Assembly (NCBI RefSeq): GCF_031580665.1
Contig: NZ_JAVLCD010000002.1
DNA: 64,000 nucleotides
Strand: one strand, 5' to 3'
Source: Pontimonas sp031580665
Lineage (GTDB): Bacteria; Actinomycetota; Actinomycetes; Actinomycetales; Microbacteriaceae
A program made the translations under genes and the position numbers. The notes beneath the pieces are model-generated. The model had not been told where the DNA came from. It was given only the letters and a program-made list of their open reading frames with translations, and ran no database searches. Below are positions 26,819 to 36,066 of the stretch, piece by piece; positions within the stretch are counted from its first letter, which is position 1, and each line of letters starts with the position of its first letter.

Positions 26819-27433
26819 CTATTCACCCTCGGGGGCAAACCCCTCCAGTACCGGCTGAAGTGAGTCCCGCAGGTACACCTGGAGGGAATCTCTCGCGGTG
26901 CCGGCAGAAGCCCACTCCTGGGCTGCCGAGATTGCCGCAGCAATGAGGGCATAGGCGGCGGCGCGCGCGCGACCGACCGGGAGGTTGGACTCTGACAAGA
27001 ACTCGGTAATCAGGCGAGCGATCAGACTGAAGCGATTGAGAGCTGATGCTTGCAACTCGTTGATGCTTCCAATCATTTCGTACTGGGTGAGGGCGAAGGG
27101 CACTTGCTCTCGCTGTAGCTGCCCGGCGCAGGACTCCAGAGCATTGACTACCGCAAGCAGCCCACTGCGGGGCGAGAGGGTCTCACCCGGAGCCATCTGG
27201 GCGGCCAATAATTCCCGCAACTGGCCGAGCGCCCGGTCCAGCTCGACCCAAAACACGTCGCTCTTCGCGTCGAAGTAATTGAAAAACGTCGCCCGGCTTA
27301 CCCCCGCCCGTTGCGTGATGTCCGCAATGCTGGTGTCGGCATAGCTTTTTTCGATGAACAGGTCGAAGGCGGCGTCCTGAAGTGTTTCCTGCGAAGAGGC
27401 GGGAGGGCGACCCCGAGAGTGCGACGCTGACAT
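26819..27433 (-). CDS. TetR-family transcriptional regulator (divergent to peptide importer)
   Basis: About 204 residues. The N-terminal HTH (about 13-60) reads AAFDLFIEKSYADTSIADITQRAGVSRATFFNYFDAKSD in pieces typical of TetR. The C-terminal ligand domain (about 70-200) is helical. I chose the ATG at 27433 with GAGAAG just upstream; an ATG at 27445 is also possible. It is divergent from the importer operon, and a near-perfect palindrome in between covers its own likely transcription start, so it probably represses itself and may control the importer. The ligand is unknown. Confidence 0.88.
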   Translation of the reverse strand: MSASHSRGRPPASSQETLQDAAFDLFIEKSYADTSIADITQRAGVSRATFFNYFDAKSDVFWVELDRALGQLRELLAAQMAPGETLSPRSGLLAVVNALESCAGQLQREQVPFALTQYEMIGSINELQASALNRFSLIARLITEFLSESNLPVGRARAAAYALIAAAISAAQEWASAGTARDSLQVYLRDSLQPVLEGFAPEGE

Positions 27434-27450
27434 GGAGCTTCTCATTCCTG

Positions 27451-27469
27451 TGAGCAATTTATTTACTCA
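27451..27469. promoter_or_regulatory. Candidate TetR operator between the regulator and importer genes
   Basis: TGAGCAATTTATTTACTCA is a 19-base inverted repeat; the 7-base arms differ at one position. It lies just downstream of a TAGACT -10 box for the regulator gene on the minus strand (27474-27469), so a bound protein would block that start. It also lies beside the AT-rich TATTTAAT that could serve the importer operon on the + strand. Confidence 0.6.
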
Positions 27470-27520
27470 GTCTATTTAATGTAGCCTGGTGCCACTTGTT
27501 TCGTTACAGAAAGCGATGTC

Positions 27521-29182
27521 ATGTCACATTCCTCTCGGGTAGCACCCCCGGTCCTGCCAACCGCCGCGATCGCCGCCCTCGTCATCACCCTCGGGGCCTG
27601 CGCCTCGCAGCCGAACGAGGGCGATCAGGCCGTCGAGGCACAGCCTGTGTCCTCGCTGACCTTCGCAATCGAGGGGGGAAACCTCAGCGCGGGCCACATG
27701 GATATCCACTCCAGCCAATTAGACGTGGCCGCACTGGTGCTTCGCAATTCATTTGATTCGCTCGTGAGCCAAGAGGCGTCGGGCGATTTTGTTCCGTGGC
27801 TCGCGGAGTCCTGGACAATCTCTGACGATGAACGTCGATACACCTTCCAGTTGCGCCAGGACGTGACATTCCACGACGGTGAACCGTTCAACGCGGAAGC
27901 CGTGAAAGCGAATTTCGATCACGTGGTTGACCCCGAGACGGCCTCCGCTCAAGCCGCCAGCTTGATTGGCTACGCCGAAGAGGGCGGTTATTACGAGGGG
28001 ACCGAGGTCCTCGGCGAGTATGAGGTGGCAGTGAACTTTCGCCAGTCCTACGCACCGTTCTTACAGGGTCTGAGCCAACCTCAGTTGGGCTTCTACTCAC
28101 CTAAGGTTCTCGAGCAGTCAGCCGAAGATCTCAAAGCAGGCGGCCCAGGAATTACCGTCGGAACAGGACCATTCGTGCTCTCCGAATACACCCCAGACCA
28201 AGAGCTCGTCTTCACGGCCAATCCCGATTACGACTGGGCTCCGGCGAATTCCGAACACCAAGGTCGGGCGGCATCGGATGTCTTGACTATCGCGATTATC
28301 CCCGAGACCGCCTCGCGGGTGGGGGCAATCAATGGAGGCGACGTCGACGTCGCGGCTGATTTCACACCCGACATGGCCGCTCAGGTCGCGGAGGGGGTAG
28401 AGACCTACTCGACGGAAATGCCCGGCATCCCCTACTCCCTCTACATCAATGAGGGAAACGGTGTGTTTGCCGACGAAAGGGTGCGCGAAGCGTTCAGTAT
28501 CGGCTTCGACGCGACCGAAGCCATCGAGGGCATATACCTTGACCAGTTCAGTCGCGCGTGGAGTGCTCTGGGACCCACCACACCGAATGCCTACGACGCA
28601 TCCCTCGAAGGCTCGTGGCCCTACAACCCGGAAAAAGCCAATCAGCTACTCGATGAGGCCGGTTGGACCGAGCGGGATGACGAGGGCTTTCGCACCAAGG
28701 ACGGCGAACGCTTGAGCGCTCGTTGGATCGCTTACACGCCGGTTCCCGACGATCGCGCGAGCCTCGCCAACTTCATCCAATCCGACCTGCAAGACATTGG
28801 TTTTGACTTGGTCAGAGAAGTACTGGAGCCCGCGCAGTACATGGAGTCTTACGTTCCGCGTGAATTCGACATCGCCGACTGGTCGTTTTCTGGACCGGAC
28901 GCGGACGTCTTGCGCAGTCACCTCCAGACCGGCGGCTACCAAAACGTCTCGACGGTGAGTAAGCCTGAAATCGACCAGCTGTTGAGCGATGCCGTGGCCA
29001 CCAGCTCTCCGTCGGAGCGCGAGGGCCTCTACCAGCGCATTCAGCAGTGGAACGCAGAGAATAATCTGATCGTCCCCCTCTACGTCCCCTCGGAAATTAC
29101 AGCGGCCCACCAATCAGTGCAGGGGTTGGAGTTTGACCTCTACGGCCGCGCGTTGTTCTACGGTGCCAGCACCGGGCAGTGA
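27521..29182 (+). CDS. ABC importer substrate-binding lipoprotein (peptide/nickel type, SBP_bac_5)
   Basis: A 553-residue binding protein of the DppA/OppA/NikA family. The lipobox is VITLGAC with lipidated Cys27. The family pattern is clear: LAESWTISDDERRYTFQLRQDVTFHDG, GTGPFVLSEYTP, VREAFSIGFDATEAI and YNPEKANQLLDEAGW in order. It would deliver a peptide, opine-like compound or metal chelate to the DppBC permease encoded next. The following gene starts inside its stop codon. The ATG at 27521 follows a 40-base leader from the TetR operator region. Confidence 0.93.
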   Translation: MSHSSRVAPPVLPTAAIAALVITLGACASQPNEGDQAVEAQPVSSLTFAIEGGNLSAGHMDIHSSQLDVAALVLRNSFDSLVSQEASGDFVPWLAESWTISDDERRYTFQLRQDVTFHDGEPFNAEAVKANFDHVVDPETASAQAASLIGYAEEGGYYEGTEVLGEYEVAVNFRQSYAPFLQGLSQPQLGFYSPKVLEQSAEDLKAGGPGITVGTGPFVLSEYTPDQELVFTANPDYDWAPANSEHQGRAASDVLTIAIIPETASRVGAINGGDVDVAADFTPDMAAQVAEGVETYSTEMPGIPYSLYINEGNGVFADERVREAFSIGFDATEAIEGIYLDQFSRAWSALGPTTPNAYDASLEGSWPYNPEKANQLLDEAGWTERDDEGFRTKDGERLSARWIAYTPVPDDRASLANFIQSDLQDIGFDLVREVLEPAQYMESYVPREFDIADWSFSGPDADVLRSHLQTGGYQNVSTVSKPEIDQLLSDAVATSSPSEREGLYQRIQQWNAENNLIVPLYVPSEITAAHQSVQGLEFDLYGRALFYGASTGQ

Positions 29183-30177
29183 GTGTGGCTGATGGGCTGA
29201 CCACCGCCGCATCACGGCGGTGGCGGCCCCCTCTGTTGGCGCTGCTGTGGTCGCTTACTCGCCGGCTGGCTCGGGTATTCCTTGTGGTCTGGGCCGCGGC
29301 GAGCGTGGGATTCATCGCGCTGATGGTGGTCCCCGGTGATCCAGTCGACGTAATGCTGGGCGTCCAAGCGCAGGTCTCTGATTCCGTGCGCGAACAAATC
29401 AGAGCCGATTGGGGACTGGATCAACCCCCCGTGATTCAGTATCTCGAGTACATGTCTCGCCTGTTTCAGGGCGACTTGGGGCAGTCTTACCAGCTGCGCG
29501 CGCCCGTCACGGACGTCCTCGCCCAACAAATTGGCCCCACCCTGCAACTGAGCGCGGCGGCCGTGTTACTCGCCGCCGTGATGGCTGCTCTGGGGGCTGT
29601 GTTCGGGCGTGGTAAAAAAATCAAGAGGTTTATCTCGCTGGTGGAACTCGTCGTCATTTCTTCGCCGACGTTCTGGATCGGCCTGCTCTTGCTCGCCGTC
29701 TTTGCTTTTCGTCTGGACTGGTTTCCGGTGCTGTCGAGTGCGGGTCTCGCGTCTCTCGTGTTGCCAGCACTCACCCTCGCGCTCCCCGTTGCGGGAATCA
29801 CCAGCCAAGTGCTCCGCCAAGGCCTGGACTTCGCTGAGGGCCAACCTTTTGCCACCACCGCAAAATCCCGGGGCATTACTCCCGCGAGGTTGGTTTCTCG
29901 ACACACCCTGCGCCACGCCGCTATGGACACGCTCACCTTGAGTGGCTTTCTTCTGGGTTCACTCTTGGGGGGAACCGTGTTGGTCGAAACCGTTTTTGCC
30001 CGTCCGGGGCTCGGGCAAGTCGCCATCCGGGCCATCATCGGTCGTGACCTCCCGGTGATTCTCGGGGTGATCGTCCTGTCAGCGTTTGTTTTTGCCGTGA
30101 TCAACCTCGCAGTCGATGTGAGCTACCGAGCGCTCGATCCCCGCCTGCGGGCGTCGAAGATGGCGAAGCAGGCATGA
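29179..30177 (+). CDS. ABC importer permease, DppB type
   Basis: A 332-residue permease with six hydrophobic segments. The cytoplasmic EAA loop reads QGLDFAEGQPFATTAKSRG and LVSRHTLRHA. VVPGDPVDVMLG in the first periplasmic loop is a hallmark of DppB/OppB proteins. It starts at a GTG overlapping the binding-protein stop (GTGA). The N-terminus is about 25 residues longer than usual; an internal GTG is possible. The permease pairs with the DppC-type partner whose ATG overlaps its stop. Confidence 0.92.
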   Translation: MSVADGLTTAASRRWRPPLLALLWSLTRRLARVFLVVWAAASVGFIALMVVPGDPVDVMLGVQAQVSDSVREQIRADWGLDQPPVIQYLEYMSRLFQGDLGQSYQLRAPVTDVLAQQIGPTLQLSAAAVLLAAVMAALGAVFGRGKKIKRFISLVELVVISSPTFWIGLLLLAVFAFRLDWFPVLSSAGLASLVLPALTLALPVAGITSQVLRQGLDFAEGQPFATTAKSRGITPARLVSRHTLRHAAMDTLTLSGFLLGSLLGGTVLVETVFARPGLGQVAIRAIIGRDLPVILGVIVLSAFVFAVINLAVDVSYRALDPRLRASKMAKQA

Positions 30178-31031
30178 GTTTCCTCGCCAACGCAACGGGC
30201 GCAAAGAGCCGCTTCCAACGACGCCACTCAGTTCCCGTCACTGTCGTCTTGGCGGCGCTGGCCCTCGCACTGATTGTGCTGGCCGCTGTGTTTCCCACAT
30301 GGTGGACTGGCCAGTCTCCCCTGGAGACCGATGCCGCGGCGGTGCTGCAGCCGCCCAGTAGCGCCCATTTTTTTGGAACCGACCAATCGGGCCGCGACGT
30401 CTTTTCTCGGGTCATCCACGGCGCCAGATATTCCCTGTTTGTGGGCTTTGGAGCGACGGTCATTGCTCTGAGCCTCGGTGTCTTGATTGGTGTGGGGGCC
30501 GCTTTGGCGCCCAAGGTGCTGGCCGCAGGGTTATCTCGCGCGATCGACGTGTTGATGGCCTTTCCCGAGTTTCTCCTCGCTTTGCTGGTCATCGCGATAG
30601 TTGGAACGGGTGAGGCGAGCATCCCCATTGCCGTGGCACTAGCGGCTCTTCCCGCTTACGCGCGGGTGGCGCGCTCCGAAACACTGGTGGTCGTCGAAGC
30701 CGGTTATATTCGAGCAGCCCGATCGCTCGGTGTCTCTCCCGTGGCGGTGTTGGCAAAGCACGTCGTTCCCAACATTCTCGGACCGCTACTCGTGATGGCC
30801 ACAATCGGGGTCGGCACCGCCATTGTGACGGCGGCTGGCTTGAGTTTCTTGGGACTCGGTCCCCAGCCGCCGACACCCGAGTGGGGCATCATTCTCTCGG
30901 AGGGTCGAAACTTCCTCGCCACCGCCTGGTGGATTGCCCTTTTTCCGGGGCTTGCCATCGTGGCGACCGTGATTTCTGTCAGCACTGTGGGGCGTTATCT
31001 GCGCTCGGTCAACGAGGTGAGAATTTCATGA
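30174..31031 (+). CDS. ABC importer permease, DppC type
   Basis: A 285-residue permease with six hydrophobic segments. FGTDQSGRDVFSRVIHGARYSL (seen in pieces at about residues 63-84) is the DppC/OppC signature, and the EAA loop reads VVEAGYIRAARSLG with LAKHVVPN. GLSFLGLGPQPPTPEWG near the C-terminus is also diagnostic. Its ATG overlaps the stop of the DppB-type gene, and its own stop overlaps the ATPase start, so all four importer genes are coupled. Confidence 0.93.
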   Translation: MSFLANATGAKSRFQRRHSVPVTVVLAALALALIVLAAVFPTWWTGQSPLETDAAAVLQPPSSAHFFGTDQSGRDVFSRVIHGARYSLFVGFGATVIALSLGVLIGVGAALAPKVLAAGLSRAIDVLMAFPEFLLALLVIAIVGTGEASIPIAVALAALPAYARVARSETLVVVEAGYIRAARSLGVSPVAVLAKHVVPNILGPLLVMATIGVGTAIVTAAGLSFLGLGPQPPTPEWGIILSEGRNFLATAWWIALFPGLAIVATVISVSTVGRYLRSVNEVRIS

Positions 31032-32626
31032 CCACCCCGCTCGTTCAGCTCGACCGACTCAGCGTGACGTTTCCCGGCAGCACGGCCCCGGCAGTCGCCG
31101 AGGTATCGCTTCGGATCAATGCCGGGGAATGTGTAGCACTCGTCGGCGAATCTGGCTCCGGTAAAACCCTCACCGCCCGATCACTGTTGGGCCTTACGCC
31201 GCCGGAGGCGACCGTCACTGTGGCAAGTCGCCTGATTGACGGCGTCGAAACCCGGGATTTCACTCAAGCCCAGTGGCGCACACTGCGGGGTACGCGAGTC
31301 GGCTTGGTCAGTCAAGACGCCCTGGTGTCACTGGATCCACTCCGAACAATCGGCGCCGAGGTCGGTGAAGTCATCGACGTTGCCGAGCCCCGGCTCGCGC
31401 GAGAAGTGCGGCTGCGCCGGGTTATTCACGCGCTCGAGCAGGCAGCGATGCCCGACCCGCAGATGCGGATGGGTCAGTACCCCCACGAACTCTCCGGGGG
31501 CCTTCGCCAGCGCGCACTCATTGCCTCCGCAATCGCCGCACAACCGCTCATTCTCATCGCAGATGAGCCAACAACAGCGTTGGATTCGCTCAATCAGGCC
31601 CGCATCCTCGAGTTGTTAGCTCGGCTGAAAGCCTCCGGGATTGCCCTGTTAGTGGTCAGTCACGACATCGCAATGGTGCGCCAGATCGCCGATCGTATCG
31701 GTGTGATGCGAGGGGGCCAGCTGGTCGAGAGCGGACCGGCCGAATCGGTGTTGCACACCCCAGAACACCGCTACACCCGGCAGTTACTCGAATCGGTTCC
31801 CACCCTCGCGCCTGGTGTTGGCTCAGCACCACCGGTCGAGGACTCGACCGCGAGTCAGGTCCTGGTCGCTAGAGGGCTCAGCCGCAGCTACCCGAGGTCC
31901 GGTGGCACGCGTTTGTGGGCACTTCACGATGTGTCCCTCCAGCTGTCATCCGGTCGCACCCTGGGGGTTGTGGGGGAGTCGGGGTCTGGCAAAAGCACCC
32001 TTGCTCGGATGGTGATGGGCATCGAGCCGCCAGACGAAGGTGTCGTAGAGCTGATGGGTCAACCGTGGTCGGCCGTGTCGGAGCGTGCGCGCAGACCCCG
32101 GCGCGGTGCTATCCAGCTCATTGAACAAAATCCTTACGACGCGTTGGATCCGAGGTGGAGTGTCGCAAGAGCGATCGGAGAGGCGATCCGCCTCGACACG
32201 ACGATGACACACCAGAGCCTACGCACTGAGCGGTTACGGGAGCTGCTCGATCAAGTGGGGCTCTCCCACGAACTCGTGGACAGAAAACCCCACCAGCTTT
32301 CCGGCGGTCAGCGTCAGCGGGTGGCCATCGCCCGCGCGCTCGCGAGGCGACCCGACGTGCTCGTCTGCGACGAACCGGTGTCAGCGCTCGATGCGTCGGT
32401 TCAAGCCCAGGTGCTCTCGCTCTTGGGCAGGCTGCAACGGCAACTCGACCTCAGTCTGATTGTGATTTCGCACGACCTCGGCGTAATCGCCCAGATCAGC
32501 GACGAGGTGATGGTCCTCCACGGAGGCGAAGTGGTGGAGCGAGGAAGCCTGTTCGAGGTGATGACGAATCCCCAGCACCCGTTCACCGCCGAGCTTATCG
32601 CTGCCTCCCCGGTGATGATGGCCTAA
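31028..32626 (+). CDS. Fused double ATPase of the peptide-type ABC importer (DppD-DppF)
   Basis: A 532-residue protein carrying both ATPase domains that are separate DppD and DppF subunits in E. coli. Domain 1 has Walker A GESGSGKT (about residue 39), the signature LSGGLRQRAL and Walker B LIADEPTTALD. Domain 2 begins near residue 285 with a second GESGSGKS (about 316), LSGGQRQRVAIARAL and DVLVCDEPVSALD. It lacks the Cys-rich C-terminal cluster found in some DppD/DppF subunits. The ATG overlaps the DppC-type stop (ATGA); a longer upstream frame is rejected. Just after its TAA the ileS T-box begins. Confidence 0.93.
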   Translation: MTTPLVQLDRLSVTFPGSTAPAVAEVSLRINAGECVALVGESGSGKTLTARSLLGLTPPEATVTVASRLIDGVETRDFTQAQWRTLRGTRVGLVSQDALVSLDPLRTIGAEVGEVIDVAEPRLAREVRLRRVIHALEQAAMPDPQMRMGQYPHELSGGLRQRALIASAIAAQPLILIADEPTTALDSLNQARILELLARLKASGIALLVVSHDIAMVRQIADRIGVMRGGQLVESGPAESVLHTPEHRYTRQLLESVPTLAPGVGSAPPVEDSTASQVLVARGLSRSYPRSGGTRLWALHDVSLQLSSGRTLGVVGESGSGKSTLARMVMGIEPPDEGVVELMGQPWSAVSERARRPRRGAIQLIEQNPYDALDPRWSVARAIGEAIRLDTTMTHQSLRTERLRELLDQVGLSHELVDRKPHQLSGGQRQRVAIARALARRPDVLVCDEPVSALDASVQAQVLSLLGRLQRQLDLSLIVISHDLGVIAQISDEVMVLHGGEVVERGSLFEVMTNPQHPFTAELIAASPVMMA

Positions 32627-32629
32627 GCT

Positions 32630-32820
32630 AGGGGGGCGTTGATCCGGCCATCACCGGGGAGCTACCGGAAGAAACCGCACGTGGTGGGGGAGTAGAACCG
32701 GTCGGGAGGGCCCGATAACGCCCAGCAATGAGTGGTCTGTCACCGACAGGCAAGTGGGGTGGTACCGCGCAGAAAGCGCCCCCACAGAAACACACCACGG
32801 AAATCGTTGTTGGGAGCACC
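32630..32820 (+). promoter_or_regulatory. T-box riboswitch of ileS (translational, ultrashort stem I)
   Basis: The leader has the isoleucine specifier ATC at 32642-32644 inside GTTGATCCGGCCATCACCG, followed by GGGGAGCTACCGGAAGAA, which matches the ultrashort stem I of actinobacterial ileS T-boxes. The T-box core AAGTGGGGTGGTACCGCG is at 32752-32769, with the TGGT bulge (32760-32763) that pairs with the NCCA end of uncharged tRNA-Ile. The region ends at the ribosome binding site GGGAG five bases before the ATG, and there is no intrinsic terminator, so control of translation is expected: uncharged tRNA-Ile opens the site. A TAAGCT at 32624-32629 might be the -10 box, but the transcript start is not certain. 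Confidence 0.92.
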
Positions 32821-35800
32821 ATGGAGTATCCGCGCCACAGAGACCGCGCCGGCGTCAACCCTTCGCCGCGCTTTCCCGACATCGAACACGACGTGTTGGC
32901 CTACTGGGCCCACCACGACACCTTTCAGCGCTCCATCGACCAGCGGGAAGGCTGCGATGAGTGGGTGTTTTATGACGGTCCACCCTTCGCTAACGGGTTA
33001 CCCCACTACGGCCACCTGCTCACCGGCTACGCCAAAGATCTTTTTCCGCGGTACTTCACAATGCGCGGCTACCAGGTGCACCGCCGGTTTGGTTGGGACA
33101 CCCACGGTCTACCCGCCGAATTGGAAGCAGAACGTCAATTAGGCATCACCGACAAATCCCAAATCGAACAAATGGGCATCGCCCAGTTCAACCAGGCGGC
33201 CAAAGACTCCGTCCTTCGCTACACCGACCAGTGGCAGGAGTATGTCACCCGACAGGCCCGCTGGGTGGATTTCGACAACGACTACAAAACCCTCGACATC
33301 ACCTTCATGGAAAGTGTGATGTGGGCGTTTCACACCCTCTACGACAAAGGCCTCGCCTACGAGGGGTATCGGGTATTGCCCTACTGTTGGCGCGACCAAA
33401 CACCGCTGTCGAACCACGAACTGCGCATGGATGACGATGTCTACCAGCCGCGCCAAGACCAGTCGGTGACGGTGGCTTTCCCCCTCTACGGGGACAAAGC
33501 CGAGTCGTTAGGGCTTTCTGGAGTGCGGGCGTTGGCGTGGACGACAACACCGTGGACCCTTCCCACCAATGCGGCGCTCGCCGTCGGTCCAGACGTCGAG
33601 TACGTCGTGGTCCCGGCAGGGCCCGAAGGGGCCGGGGACGGTGATGAGGGCGCACGCCGCCAGGATGCGCGCTATCTCCTTGCCAAAGACACCCTTGGTG
33701 CATACGCCAAAGACTTGGGCTACGAGTCGGCCGAGTTAGCTCGCGACGCGCTCACCGAAGAGCTCACGGGCAGCCAGTTGGAGGGCCTTCGCTATGAGCG
33801 GCTTTTTGACTACTACGCCGATGTCGACACCTGGGGCACCCAGAACGCCTGGCAAATCCTGGTGGCCGACTATGTGGCCACCGGCGAGGGCACCGGAATT
33901 GTGCACCAAGCCCCCGCCTACGGCGAAGATGACCAAATCGTCTGTGAGCAGGCGGGAATCCCGCTGATTTTGTCACTCGATGATGCTGGAGTGTTTCTCC
34001 CCCCGGTGCGTGACGTCGCCGGTCTGTCGGTTTTCGACGCGAATAAACCACTCACGCAGCTGGTCCGAAAGGCCGGAAAGCTCCTCCAACAGCGAAGCTA
34101 CGACCACTCCTACCCGCATTGCTGGCGTTGCCGGACCCCGCTGATTTACCGGGCGGTATCGAGTTGGTTTGTGCGAGTCACCGAGATTCGAGACCGAATG
34201 GTTGAACTGAACGAGGACATCAACTGGGTACCGGCAAACGTCAAACACGGCCAGTTTGGCAAATGGCTGGAAAACGCGAGGGACTGGTCGATTAGTCGAA
34301 ATCGGTACTGGGGCTCCCCGATTCCCGTGTGGAAATCAGACAATCCCGATTTCCCCCGAGTCGATGTCTACGGCTCACTCGACGCGCTCGAAGCAGACTT
34401 TGGGGTACGCCCCGTCGACTTGCACCGGCCGGCCATCGATGAGCTCGTGCGGCCAAACCCCGATGACCCGAGCGGGCAGTCGATGATGCGTCGCATCCCC
34501 GACGTCTTGGACGTCTGGTTCGATTCCGGATCGATGCCCTTCGCTCAAGTGCATTACCCCTTCGACAATGCGGAATGGTTCGATTCGCACAACCCCGCCG
34601 ATTTCATTGTCGAATACATCGGCCAAACTCGCGGCTGGTTTTACACGATGCACGTCTTGGCCACCGCACTGTTTGACCGGCCGGCGTTTTCTCAGGTCGT
34701 GAGCCACGGCATCGTGCTCGGCTCCGACGGCAACAAGATGTCCAAATCGCTTCGCAACTACCCAGACGTCAACGAAGTCTTCGAGCGCGACGGCGCCGAC
34801 GCGATGCGGTGGTTCTTGATGTCGAGTTCGGTGATTCGAGGCGGGAACCTGGTCGTCACCGAAGAGGGCATTCGGGAGGGTGTGCGTCAGTTCCTGTTGC
34901 CGCTGTGGAGCACCTACTACTTCTTCAGCCTGTACGCCGGCGACTCGGAGCCGACCTGGCGGATGGATTCGCCACACACCCTCGATCGCTACATCCTCGC
35001 GAAACTCCACGACACCACACAGGTCGTCACCGAACACCTCGACCACCTCGATAGTCCGCTGGCGGCCGCAACACTGCGTGATTTCGCCGACGTGTTAACC
35101 AACTGGTATGTCCGCCGCAGTCGCGAGCGCTTCTGGGACGGTAGCGACCAATCCGCAATCGACACCCTCTACACCGTCCTGGAAGTACTCTCGCGCCTGG
35201 CCGCCCCGCTGGCGCCACTCGTGACCGAAGAAGTGTGGCGGGGACTCACTGGCGCAGAAAGTGTTCACTTAACCGACTGGCCCGACGCGTCGCTCATTCC
35301 CGCCGATGCCTCGCTGGTGGCTCAGATGGACCAGGTGCGACAAATTGCCAGTGCGGGCTTGGCGCTTCGAAAAGCCCACCAGCTACGCGTGCGCTTGCCA
35401 CTGCAGAAGATTACCGTCGTCGTGGACGATCCGGAGGGAATCCAGGGCTACACCGATGTCTTAGCCGAGGAATTACACGTCAAAGAAGTTGTGGTTGTGA
35501 CCCGAAGCGACGACACCCTGGAGAGCTTTGGTGTCACCAGGCGGGTGGTGGTCAACGCCAGAGCGCTCGGGCCACGGCTGGGTAAAGACGTTCAACGCGT
35601 CATCGCGGCGACCAAAGCCGGCGACTACACGTTTGGCGAAGACGGTCTACACGCCGCCGGACACACCCTCCAGGAGGGAGAATATGACCTGGTGTTGGAT
35701 GTGGCTGAGGGCGGCCAGGCCGTCGAATTTGTGGGAACCTTCGGATTTGTGTTGCTCGATACCCAGGTCACCGAACCGCTTCGCGAAGAGGGGCTCGCGC

Positions 35801-36066
35801 GTGATGTCATCCGGGTGGTGCAGCAGGCGAGAAAAGACGCCGGCTTGGATGTGTCCGATCGAATCCACCTCGCGGTGGATGGTGATGAGGCCACTCTCAG
35901 TGCTCTCCATGCCCACGGTGATTTGATTGCGGCGGAAACCCTGGCCACAGAAATGACCGTGGGGTCGTCCACTAACTTTTCTCCTGACGACCAGCACCCG
36001 GTAGGAGACGATTCCACTGTGTATGTACGAGTCGCCGTAGCAGAGCACGAAGGGCCACTATCGTGA
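32821..36066 (+). CDS. ileS: Isoleucyl-tRNA synthetase
   Basis: A 1081-residue class I synthetase. The HIGH-type motif is PPFANGLPHYGHLLTG (about residues 57-72), the editing domain has WTTTPWTLPTNAALAVG (about 238), and the KMSKS motif is NKMSKSLRN (about 640). The length and motif variants match the eukaryote-like type of IleS found in many actinobacteria, a type generally less sensitive to mupirocin; that last point is inference. The ATG at 32821 has GGGAG five bases upstream, inside the T-box expression platform. A frame extending to 32728 runs through the riboswitch and is rejected. folC starts inside its stop codon. Confidence 0.96.
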   Translation: MEYPRHRDRAGVNPSPRFPDIEHDVLAYWAHHDTFQRSIDQREGCDEWVFYDGPPFANGLPHYGHLLTGYAKDLFPRYFTMRGYQVHRRFGWDTHGLPAELEAERQLGITDKSQIEQMGIAQFNQAAKDSVLRYTDQWQEYVTRQARWVDFDNDYKTLDITFMESVMWAFHTLYDKGLAYEGYRVLPYCWRDQTPLSNHELRMDDDVYQPRQDQSVTVAFPLYGDKAESLGLSGVRALAWTTTPWTLPTNAALAVGPDVEYVVVPAGPEGAGDGDEGARRQDARYLLAKDTLGAYAKDLGYESAELARDALTEELTGSQLEGLRYERLFDYYADVDTWGTQNAWQILVADYVATGEGTGIVHQAPAYGEDDQIVCEQAGIPLILSLDDAGVFLPPVRDVAGLSVFDANKPLTQLVRKAGKLLQQRSYDHSYPHCWRCRTPLIYRAVSSWFVRVTEIRDRMVELNEDINWVPANVKHGQFGKWLENARDWSISRNRYWGSPIPVWKSDNPDFPRVDVYGSLDALEADFGVRPVDLHRPAIDELVRPNPDDPSGQSMMRRIPDVLDVWFDSGSMPFAQVHYPFDNAEWFDSHNPADFIVEYIGQTRGWFYTMHVLATALFDRPAFSQVVSHGIVLGSDGNKMSKSLRNYPDVNEVFERDGADAMRWFLMSSSVIRGGNLVVTEEGIREGVRQFLLPLWSTYYFFSLYAGDSEPTWRMDSPHTLDRYILAKLHDTTQVVTEHLDHLDSPLAAATLRDFADVLTNWYVRRSRERFWDGSDQSAIDTLYTVLEVLSRLAAPLAPLVTEEVWRGLTGAESVHLTDWPDASLIPADASLVAQMDQVRQIASAGLALRKAHQLRVRLPLQKITVVVDDPEGIQGYTDVLAEELHVKEVVVVTRSDDTLESFGVTRRVVVNARALGPRLGKDVQRVIAATKAGDYTFGEDGLHAAGHTLQEGEYDLVLDVAEGGQAVEFVGTFGFVLLDTQVTEPLREEGLARDVIRVVQQARKDAGLDVSDRIHLAVDGDEATLSALHAHGDLIAAETLATEMTVGSSTNFSPDDQHPVGDDSTVYVRVAVAEHEGPLS

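Noticed and set aside
32728..32820. N-terminal extension of ileS
   Set aside because: This stretch is the T-box core and its expression platform; the ATG at 32821 has a proper ribosome binding site.
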